From an uncultured Bacilli bacterium (GTDB lineage: Bacteria; Bacillota_I; Bacilli_A; RF39; UBA660), in NCBI GenBank assembly GCA_934096605.1, contig CAKOMI010000043.1, positions 1 to 9,130 on the forward strand: DNA of 9,130 nucleotides, written 5' to 3'. The notes below the pieces were generated by a model. That model ran no database searches and was not told the origin of the DNA. It was given only the letters and a program-made list of their open reading frames with translations. The translations under genes were made by a program, and so were the position numbers. Position 1 is the stretch's first letter; each line of letters starts with the position of its first letter. Below, one piece after another: positions 1 to 4,998 of the stretch.

Positions 1-126
1 TAAAGATCGTATAAGATATTGGTGCGTTAGATCCGGTACTTATACTAAATTTAATTCTAACTAAACTTGTAGACGTTTTTATTAATGATTGTTTGGACAG
101 GAGTTCGACTCTCCTCTGCTCCACCA
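1..126 (+). ncRNA. ssrA: tmRNA (transfer-messenger RNA), 3' part only
   Basis: This is the 3' end of tmRNA, which rescues ribosomes stalled on broken mRNAs by acting first as alanyl-tRNA and then as a template for a degradation tag. Visible here are a T arm with stem AGGAG/CTCCT (99-103 and 111-115) around the 7-nt loop TTCGACT, a 7-nt acceptor strand CTGCTCC (116-122), discriminator A123 and an encoded CCA (124-126). The acceptor strand has U at the position equivalent to tRNA 70, as needed for the G3-U70 pair read by alanyl-tRNA synthetase. The stretch CTAAACTTGTAGA (61-73) and the TTTGGAC just before the T arm resemble the conserved tmRNA 3' region. The 5' half, with the acceptor 5' strand and the tag reading frame, lies outside the window. 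A tRNA-Ala is excluded because no D arm or anticodon arm precedes the T arm. Confidence 0.88.
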
Positions 127-164
127 TTGACTAATCTGTTCGAGCTATTCGGACTTTATATAAA

Positions 165-232
165 TGCACTTAGATTGTGCAAAAAATACCAAAAAAACAA
201 TAAAATGCACAATATTTTTAAAATATTGTGCA
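165..232. promoter_or_regulatory. Repeated ATTGTGCA/TGCACAAT half-sites (candidate operator)
   Basis: The half-site ATTGTGCA or its complement TGCACAAT occurs three times between ssrA and fic: 174-181, 206-213 and 225-232. A partial fourth copy, TGCACTTA, is at 165-172. They form two dyads. One is compact (TGCAC, 7 nt, GTGCA at 165-181) and the other is long (206-232), centred 46 bp downstream. Dyads repeated upstream of a gene whose product ends in a winged helix would suit an operator, possibly for autoregulation. This is inference, because the second dyad is also the core of a terminator-like hairpin. Confidence 0.35.
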
Positions 233-239
233 TTTTATT
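199..239 (+). terminator. Perfect 19-bp hairpin after ssrA (likely terminator)
   Basis: Arms 199-217 and 221-239 are perfectly complementary over 19 bp with a 3-nt TTA loop. An A-rich run lies before the hairpin and a T-rich stretch forms the end of its 3' arm and continues to 252. It sits 73 nt beyond the mature tmRNA 3' end and would work as a Rho-independent terminator for ssrA. The stem is A+T-rich and the following T run is interrupted, so it is not a textbook terminator. The same DNA could be a protein-binding dyad. Confidence 0.5.
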
Positions 240-266
240 TACTTTTCTATTTGGATATGTTAATAT
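238..266 (+). promoter_or_regulatory. Candidate sigma-A promoter of fic
   Basis: TTTACT (238-243) is followed by a 17-nt spacer and TAATAT (261-266), with TG at 258-259 giving an extended -10. Transcription would start near 273, leaving only about ten nucleotides before the chosen ATG, with the AGGTG ribosome site at the very 5' end. The -35 touches the 3' arm of the preceding hairpin. The very short leader makes this call tentative. Confidence 0.35.
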
Positions 267-283
267 TTAATTAGGTGATGAAA

Positions 284-1363
284 ATGGAACCGTTTAAAGT
301 AAAAGAATTACCAATCGAGTATAACATAGACAAAGAATTACTAAAATTAATTTCAGAAGCTAATGAAAAATATGGAGAATATAAATCTTACTTGAAAAAT
401 ATTGATTTTGATTCACGTTTTTTTCTTGATTCTATTATTTTAAGTGAAAGTTTAAAATCAACGCAAATAGAAGGAACTCAAATATCACAAGATGAAATGT
501 ATTATTTAAAGTATATGCCTAATAGTGATGATAATTTAGAAATTCAAAATTTAAAAAAAGTAATTGACTATTCAAATGAATATTTAAAAAATAGTAATAA
601 AATAGATATTCATTTTGTAAATCACATTCATAGAATACTATTAGATAGTGTTAGGGGTAATGAAAAAGAGCCTGGAAAAATTAGAACAATTCAAAATTGG
701 ATAGGACCTAAAGGATGTGGTATTGAAGAGGCAATTTTTATTCCTCCTCTTCCTGAAGATGTTCCGTTATTATTGGATAATTTATTTAAATATATGAATG
801 ATGAATTTATCGATCCACTTTTTGTTAATTTAGCTATTTCACATTCTCAATTTGAAACTATTCATGCTTATCGTGACGGAAATGGTAGATTAGGTAGAGC
901 ACTTATTCCTATACAACTTGCTAAATTAACTGATGATAGACCAATTTTGTTTTTATCAGAAGTAATTGAATTATATAAACCTAGTTATCATAAATTTTTA
1001 AATGAAAGCAGAAAAGGTAATATGTTAGGCTTTATTAAATTTTTCTTACAATGTATTATTGAGCAATGTAATAATTATATTTCTAAAATAAATATGATAA
1101 AAAGTATTTATAATAGAGATATGAATAAAATAAAAACATTAAATAGTAATGCTGTGTATAGAATAATGCCTGCTATGATGCACCAAATAGTTTTTACAAA
1201 AAAAGAAATAGAAGAAGAATCTGGTGTATCAAGAAATACTGTGTCTACTTTAATAGACCAATTAATAGAATTAGGTATACTTGTTCCTGATTCAACATAT
1301 GCAAAACTAGGATATCGATATAAAGAAATATATGATGTTTTTGTTGGAAAAAATACTATATAA
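284..1363 (+). CDS. Fic-family protein adenylyltransferase with C-terminal winged helix
   Basis: This 359-residue Fic protein probably transfers AMP from ATP to a hydroxyl side chain of a target protein in the cytoplasm; the target is unknown. The active-site motif is HAYRDGNGRLGR (residues 194-205). It keeps the catalytic His, Asp, Asn and both Arg of the family motif HPFxDGNGRxxR, with Ala-Tyr in place of Pro-Phe. The inhibitory helix motif (S/T)xxxE(G/N) is present as STQIEG at 59-64, so this is a class II Fic protein whose Glu63 blocks the nucleotide site. NWIG (138-141) and FIPPLP (152-157) belong to the substrate-clamping flap region. Residues about 303-335 read as a winged helix-turn-helix. 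An upstream GTG (275) and ATG (278) are in frame, but AGGTG at 273-277 sits six bases before ATG 284, which is preferred. The gene stands alone, with a terminator at 1395. No separate antitoxin gene is seen, as expected for a self-inhibited class. Confidence 0.9.
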   Translation: MEPFKVKELPIEYNIDKELLKLISEANEKYGEYKSYLKNIDFDSRFFLDSIILSESLKSTQIEGTQISQDEMYYLKYMPNSDDNLEIQNLKKVIDYSNEYLKNSNKIDIHFVNHIHRILLDSVRGNEKEPGKIRTIQNWIGPKGCGIEEAIFIPPLPEDVPLLLDNLFKYMNDEFIDPLFVNLAISHSQFETIHAYRDGNGRLGRALIPIQLAKLTDDRPILFLSEVIELYKPSYHKFLNESRKGNMLGFIKFFLQCIIEQCNNYISKINMIKSIYNRDMNKIKTLNSNAVYRIMPAMMHQIVFTKKEIEEESGVSRNTVSTLIDQLIELGILVPDSTYAKLGYRYKEIYDVFVGKNTI

Positions 1364-1394
1364 TGTAATTAGATGGGTTCGAGAATAAATAGAT

Positions 1395-1424
1395 AATCAA
1401 TTCCACATCGGGATTGATTTTTTT
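1395..1424 (+). terminator. Rho-independent terminator after fic
   Basis: AATCAATTCC (1395-1404) pairs with GGGATTGATT (1410-1419) over 10 bp with one T-G wobble, around the loop ACATC, and runs into a T tract ending at 1424. It begins 31 nt after the fic stop codon. Confidence 0.85.
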
Positions 1425-1465
1425 CTTGTTTAGAAAAAAATGCACCTAAATGACAAGATTTATTT

Positions 1466-1921
1466 ATGCGTAAAGCTTTTAGAAATATGTATGACCCAAT
1501 ATTTTGCTATGTATCATTTAGTATTTTAGCCGATTCTACAAATAAAAATGATGATAAAACTTTACCACCTGTTGATTCTGAATTTAGAAAAAAATGGTTA
1601 GAAATGTGAGAATATGAGTATTATCAAAATCACAAAGAGGCTATAGATAAATATGGGACTGTTTTTCCTTCTATACGATTATCTAGTGATGAGATAGAAG
1701 ATCTTAAGGCTTTTTTAGAAATGAAACATAACGAAAGAAAAAAACAGATATAAGAATTTATGAAAGATGATATTTCAGATAATTCTAAACAAATGATTTT
1801 AAAGAAAGATAAGGACTAGTATGCTTAAAAGAACCGGTCTTTTTGGGATACATTAGACGCTGTTATAAATTGTTATAATGAAGAAAAAGGCAAAATAAAG
1901 AAGAGAACTAGGCAATTATAG
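1466..1921 (+). pseudogene. Decayed unidentified gene (one frame, several stops)
   Basis: One plus-strand frame reads as plausible protein throughout but is broken by stops: TGA at 1607-1609, TAA at 1751-1753, TAG at 1817-1819, TAA at 1826-1828 and TAG at 1919-1921. The first part opens with ATG 1466 (MRKAFRNMYDP) and runs 47 codons to the TGA. After it, the same frame continues for 47 codons (from EYEYYQNHKEAI to MKHNERKKQI). A last run of 30 codons contains SFWDTLDAVINCYNEEKG. A hairpin terminator starts two bases after the final TAG, as behind a real gene. I do not recognise the family. No ribosome binding site is evident before ATG 1466. Decay by point mutation is the simplest reading. 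Noncoding DNA with chance open stretches remains possible. Confidence 0.4.
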
Positions 1922-1922
1922 G

Positions 1923-1953
1923 AGTTAGTTAGATATAGATACTAACTTTTTTT
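1923..1953 (+). terminator. Intrinsic terminator behind the decayed gene
   Basis: AGTTAGT (1923-1929) pairs perfectly with ACTAACT (1941-1947) across an 11-nt loop, and a run of seven T residues occupies 1947-1953. The stem is short, but the T tract and the position right after the TAG at 1919-1921 fit a terminator. Confidence 0.6.
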
Positions 1954-2211
1954 AAATCCTTAAAATTAATAGTTATATGTTATTACAAACTACCAAATTT
2001 TGCTTAAAAGTTATCGTATTTCTTCTCTTATAACCCAAATCAATTGATACTAAACTTGAACTCTTCGAATAAAACTTGTAACATTACTATAAACATACTA
2101 AGAAAACTTGGACAAAATAAAAAGGATACATTTGATTGTGATTACTCAAATGCACCTTGTATGAATTAAGATTTGATATTATATTTTAAGGTTAACCCCA
2201 CCCAATTTTTA
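1954..2211. other. Intergenic stretch without recognisable genes
   Basis: This 258-nt stretch lies between the decayed gene and the convergent gene ending at 2212. No open frame of useful length and no RNA gene were seen on either strand. It holds one 7-bp inverted repeat, CATTTGA/TCAAATG (2129-2135 and 2146-2152), around a 10-nt loop with no T tract. No clear terminator was found for the minus-strand gene ending at 2212. Confidence 0.5.
2129..2152. repeat. 7-bp inverted repeat
   Basis: CATTTGA at 2129-2135 and TCAAATG at 2146-2152 are exact complements separated by 10 nt. No flanking T tract and no gene start lie next to it, so its role is unknown. Confidence 0.4.
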
Positions 2212-2976
2212 TTATTTGATTATTTTTTCTCTAACTAGCACGGGAATCGTATCTAACATATATACACATTGATCATTTAACATTTGATAATCTATTAAGT
2301 CAGCAAAATATTTTCTTCTGTTAAATGGCTCTAATGTTCTTTCAGTTAATGAAAATTCTTTTAAAATATCTAATTCTTTTGTAAGTTGAACATAATTTAC
2401 CATATTTTCCATTTTTGATAATTGTTCTTGGGTATAAGAGTATTTTTTTTGAATACATATGTTAAGGGAATCTAATAAATATTCAATTTGGGAGGCACTT
2501 AATAATCTGTTTCGAAGGAGATATGAAACCATTGATATTTTTTTGTCAATTATGTCATATCTTTTATAAAATCTATCTTGGTCATATTCGATTCTAGCAA
2601 AAGAACGAACCCAATAGTCAAATATTGTATAACCATTAGCATGAGGCTCTAAAGTTAAGTCTACTTGAAAATTTTGTAATATGTAATCCATTAATTCTAG
2701 AGCTATATTTTGGGGATTTACAGATAAATTACCAATTACTGATTCATTTTTCTTATAAGTATCACCCATGAATGTTTGGGTATATGATTTAACACTATTG
2801 ATATCAAATTCTTTATTTAATAAATTAGTTTTAGTGGCTAAAATTAAAAGCTTTAATGATTTTATAGCATTAGTATCAGTTTGTTTAGCTAAGTATATGC
2901 CTAATTCATTTAAATTTTCTAATTCTTTAGTAGTATCTTTTAATATATCTATACCACTTTTTACATAACAATTCAT
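2212..2976 (-). CDS. Hypothetical protein, 254 aa
   Basis: I do not recognise this protein. It is 254 residues long, probably cytoplasmic and mostly helical, with no signal peptide and no long hydrophobic segment. The N-terminal 60 residues contain leucine-rich amphipathic stretches (ELENLNELGIYLAK). The middle is aromatic and charged (FDYWVRSFARIEYDQDRFYK). It carries only a few scattered cysteines and no visible nucleotide-binding or catalytic motif. The start is well supported: ATG 2976 follows AGAGG with a 6-nt spacer, and an extended -10 lies about 30 nt upstream. The leader is almost the same as that of the neighbouring minus-strand gene at 3063-3584, which ends 86 nt upstream. The two proteins show no obvious similarity. 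It converges with the decayed gene region. It could belong to an accessory element, but nothing in the sequence names its role. Confidence 0.75.
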   Translation of the reverse strand: MNCYVKSGIDILKDTTKELENLNELGIYLAKQTDTNAIKSLKLLILATKTNLLNKEFDINSVKSYTQTFMGDTYKKNESVIGNLSVNPQNIALELMDYILQNFQVDLTLEPHANGYTIFDYWVRSFARIEYDQDRFYKRYDIIDKKISMVSYLLRNRLLSASQIEYLLDSLNICIQKKYSYTQEQLSKMENMVNYVQLTKELDILKEFSLTERTLEPFNRRKYFADLIDYQMLNDQCVYMLDTIPVLVREKIIK

Positions 2977-2978
2977 AC

Positions 2979-3008
2979 AAAACCTCTTTTCTAATGAAAG
3001 ATATTATA
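2979..3008 (-). repeat. Twin promoter/leader repeat, copy A
   Basis: This 30-nt segment matches 3587-3616 at 29 of 30 positions; the one difference is G at 3000 versus A at 3608-3609 region. Read on the minus strand it contains TATAAT (3008-3003) preceded by TGC, giving an extended -10. It then contains the short 5' untranslated region with CATTAGAAA and the ribosome site AGAGG. It therefore carries most of the transcription and translation start signals of the gene at 2212-2976. Confidence 0.8.
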
Positions 3009-3062
3009 GCACAATTATTTCTGATATTTAATATATCTCATCTTTTAATTTAAAGACTCACA

Positions 3063-3584
3063 TTATTTTTCATTTTTATTAAATAATGTCCTAATTAGTT
3101 TTTTTATACCCTTTTCTTGCTCTAAGTTAGTTGGTAATGGAACCCCTTCAGGTAAATTCATTTTTAAGTGTCCTTGTTTAAGCCATAAAATATCTCGTAA
3201 AGAATATAACTTAAAATCAAGTAATTCGCATTGAGCTACTATACCCTGATTTTCTTCTTTTTGTTCTTTTGACATGTTATTGAACTTTGTAGCAAGAGCT
3301 TTTTTAGTTCCTATAATTCTTCTCCCTAAAGCATATATTTCTTCTTCAGTTAAGTCTTTAACTTGGTTGTAATCAATTATCCAGTCAAGGCTTTTAAAAA
3401 ACTCTATTTCTTCAGGAGTATCAAATCTAACAAAATCATATTTATTAGTATCGTCAATAATGACTACACCTTCTTCAAAAATTTTCATCAAGATAGATGA
3501 AGGGCCAGACAAATCCCTTTTATGTAGATACATCATAATATCATTTTTCTGAATAAATATAGCATTATTAGTAATTATTTTCAT
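3063..3584 (-). CDS. Hypothetical protein, 173 aa
   Basis: I do not recognise this protein. It has 173 residues, no signal peptide and no membrane segment. The first half holds short beta-like stretches (KIITNNAIFIQ, EGVVIIDDT) followed by acidic segments (DTPEEIEFFKSLDW). The second half is helical and charged, and it ends in a basic tail (GIKKLIRTLFNKNEK) that could bind nucleic acid or membrane surfaces; that is only a guess. ATG 3584 is preceded by AGAGG and by an extended -10 (TGTTATAAT) with a possible -35, TTGTAA, 18 nt further upstream. The leader is shared with the downstream gene at 2212-2976. No terminator is visible between the two genes, so readthrough into that gene is possible. 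Confidence 0.72.
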   Translation of the reverse strand: MKIITNNAIFIQKNDIMMYLHKRDLSGPSSILMKIFEEGVVIIDDTNKYDFVRFDTPEEIEFFKSLDWIIDYNQVKDLTEEEIYALGRRIIGTKKALATKFNNMSKEQKEENQGIVAQCELLDFKLYSLRDILWLKQGHLKMNLPEGVPLPTNLEQEKGIKKLIRTLFNKNEK

Positions 3585-3586
3585 AT

Positions 3587-3616
3587 AAAACCTCTTTTCT
3601 AATGAAAAATATTATA
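3587..3616 (-). repeat. Twin promoter/leader repeat, copy B
   Basis: This is the second copy of the 30-nt segment at 2979-3008. On the minus strand it gives TATAAT (3616-3611) preceded by TGT, then the short leader and AGAGG before the ATG at 3584. Similarity stops sharply upstream of the -10 and at the start codons. Only the control segment is shared, not the coding sequence. Confidence 0.8.
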
Positions 3617-3620
3617 ACAT

Positions 3621-3879
3621 ATGATTGGTTTTTTTTACAATCTAATTTGGTTACTGTTCTTTTTTTTAGTACTACTCATAAAATGATAAAGAATATTTAT
3701 TATTATTAAAAAAGAATGCAGAAATACAAAAAAAAGTTATAAATAGTAATGATAAGTTGGGGACCATTGTTAAAGAAAATGGTTTTAATGAGCCAAATAA
3801 TAAAACGTATACTATAATAAAAATGGAACATGAACCTAAAGAAACTTTTATTATTAGTAAGTTAACAAGAAAGAGATAA
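3621..3879 (+). pseudogene. Probable frameshifted small membrane-protein gene
   Basis: Two abutting frames appear to form one broken gene. ATG 3621 opens a 21-codon frame whose product is almost entirely hydrophobic (MIGFFYNLIWLLFFLVLLIK) and ends at TGA 3684-3686. The next frame is open for 64 codons from 3685 to TAA 3877-3879, without an early ATG. It reads DKEYLLLLKKNAEIQKK, then a charged helical part ending in KLTRKR. Removing one A from the A4 run at 3680-3683 would join them into one protein of about 85 residues, with an N-terminal membrane anchor and a charged, possibly coiled-coil, tail. No good ribosome site precedes ATG 3621. T-rich DNA encodes hydrophobic residues by chance, so the N-terminal half is the weaker evidence. 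The family is unknown. Confidence 0.42.
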
Positions 3880-3951
3880 AATAGTTATATATTATTTATG
3901 ACTAAAATTAATGAGCATTATAAGTGTTTTTTTTATTTAAAACATAAATTC

Positions 3952-3980
3952 TTTATATAAATTAGAAATAATAGTATAAT
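3952..3980 (+). promoter_or_regulatory. Candidate sigma-A promoter for the 4010-4974 operon
   Basis: A perfect TATAAT at 3975-3980 is preceded, after a 17-nt spacer, by TTTATA (3952-3957), which matches TTGACA at four positions. It lies 29 nt before the start codon of the first gene, so transcription would begin about 22 nt before that ATG. Confidence 0.55.
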
Positions 3981-4009
3981 ACTAATAAATTATATTAAAT
4001 GAGGTAGTT

Positions 4010-4624
4010 ATGGATATAAATGGTTTTGTGAAAGAGTTTAATAATAGAACAACACTTAGATTAACTAGAGGCGAAAATAATGCGATTATAAAGCAAGATA
4101 TTAGTAAGGAAGATATTGTATCTTTGTATGATATTTATGAATATTTTTTTGATATGTATAGTATTTTTAAGAATAAGTTAAATGGTCTTGGCAAGGGAAA
4201 TGTGTTACTAGAAATAGACTCTACTAGCGATAATTTTATTAGCCAGATTCATGCTTTACAAAATACAGATTTACATGACTTTATTCAAAATAATTATGAT
4301 TTTTTATTAATATATCATTTTCTTAAAAAAAGGTTTTTGTTTGGTGATTTATTTGCAACTATATTCACTAGTATAAGAGGCAGTTCTCTAAACAAATTAG
4401 ATAAAATGACTTTTCAATTTGGAATGAGTGCAGGTGAAATAGAAGACGTCTTTGTAATCGAATTGTCTTTGAGGGATAAAAATATAGTAAAAGTTAAGAA
4501 AGCATTAATTGATTCAAAAGTAATTACAATAAGCGCGGAAGACGCAATTAGTTTATTAAAAAATAGTTTTGTTAATAAAAAGTTTTTGCCTAGTAATAAT
4601 GTGGTAAAAGCAAGGAGGCGTTAG
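4010..4624 (+). CDS. Hypothetical protein, 204 aa
   Basis: I do not recognise this protein. It has 204 residues with no signal peptide. It is rich in aromatic and hydrophobic residues in the middle (LYDIYEYFFDMYSIFKNKL, then NNYDFLLIYHFLKKRFLFG). These look like amphipathic or buried helices rather than clear membrane spans. A later region (MTFQFGMSAGEIEDVFVIEL) has alternating beta-like residues, and the C terminus is basic (VVKARRR). ATG 4010 follows GAGG (4001-4004) with a 5-nt gap and a well-placed TATAAT. The stop is only two bases before the next ATG, and the last codons contain the AGGAGG that serves the next gene. The two genes are therefore almost certainly co-transcribed and translationally coupled. 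Partnership with the DUF4186 protein is inferred from this layout alone. Confidence 0.78.
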   Translation: MDINGFVKEFNNRTTLRLTRGENNAIIKQDISKEDIVSLYDIYEYFFDMYSIFKNKLNGLGKGNVLLEIDSTSDNFISQIHALQNTDLHDFIQNNYDFLLIYHFLKKRFLFGDLFATIFTSIRGSSLNKLDKMTFQFGMSAGEIEDVFVIELSLRDKNIVKVKKALIDSKVITISAEDAISLLKNSFVNKKFLPSNNVVKARRR

Positions 4625-4626
4625 AG

Positions 4627-4974
4627 ATGGATGAGGTATTTGCAAGGCTTGAACGCTCTAAATTTAGAAGTAGTTTTCATCTAAGTGATAAAGATAAGGC
4701 TTATGTTTTAAGTAAAGGCTTGGATACAATAGAACAACACGCAAAGTATTTTGTAGCTAAAAGGCTAGCACCAAAAGATATAAAAAATGATGGGAAGCAA
4801 ACACCTTTTAAGGGACACCCTGTTTTTGTGGCTCAACATGCTTGTGCTTGTTGTTGTAGAGAATGCTTATATAAATGGCATCATATAAAACAGAACAAAG
4901 AATTATCCCATGAAGAACAAGAATATATTGTTAGTGTACTAATGCATTATATTAAAAAAGAAATAAGTATATAA
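4627..4974 (+). CDS. DUF4186 family protein
   Basis: At 115 residues, this protein matches in outline what I know of the DUF4186 family of small bacterial proteins of unknown function. The characteristic segments are SKFRSSFHLS (11-20), HAKYFVAKRLAP (38-49), and NDGKQTPFKGHPVFVAQH (54-71) followed by ACACCCREC (72-80) and LYKWHH (81-86). The family usually has a cysteine pair before the KWH. Here there are five cysteines (73, 75, 76, 77, 80) near His64, His71, His85 and His86, so metal binding is plausible but not shown. AGGAGG at 4613-4618, inside the end of the preceding gene, lies 8 nt before the ATG. The end of the gene forms the left arm of the bidirectional terminator shared with pheT. 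Confidence 0.85.
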   Translation: MDEVFARLERSKFRSSFHLSDKDKAYVLSKGLDTIEQHAKYFVAKRLAPKDIKNDGKQTPFKGHPVFVAQHACACCCRECLYKWHHIKQNKELSHEEQEYIVSVLMHYIKKEISI

Positions 4975-4998
4975 TTAAACCTTATTTCTTATTTTTTT
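4958..4998. terminator. Bidirectional terminator between DUF4186 gene and pheT
   Basis: AAGAAATAAG (4958-4967) and CTTATTTCTT (4981-4990) are exact complements separated by 13 nt. On the plus strand the hairpin is followed by A then seven T residues (4992-4998). On the minus strand it is followed by TTTTTT (complement of 4952-4957 region A run). The left arm lies in the last codons of the DUF4186 gene, and the right T tract reaches the pheT stop. One hairpin thus serves both converging operons. Confidence 0.75.

Noticed and set aside
51..126. A tRNA-Ala gene instead of tmRNA
   Set aside because: The T arm and the U at position 70 would fit, but the 50 bases before them contain no D arm, anticodon arm or 5' acceptor strand.
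85..270. 61-codon open frame from position 85
   Set aside because: It starts inside the tmRNA T-arm region and runs through the hairpin, with no ribosome site and no protein-like conservation pattern.
1371..1390. A second attachment-site copy of the tmRNA tail near GGGTTCGAG
   Set aside because: Only the six bases GTTCGA match the tmRNA T loop, and the flanking stem sequences do not. This is chance level.
2768..2968. 66-codon plus-strand frame
   Set aside because: It lies wholly opposite the gene at 2212-2976, has no ribosome site, and is best explained as a shadow frame.
3898..3960. 20-codon plus-strand frame before the 4010 gene
   Set aside because: It has no ribosome site, is in A+T-rich DNA where such frames are common, and overlaps the candidate promoter.
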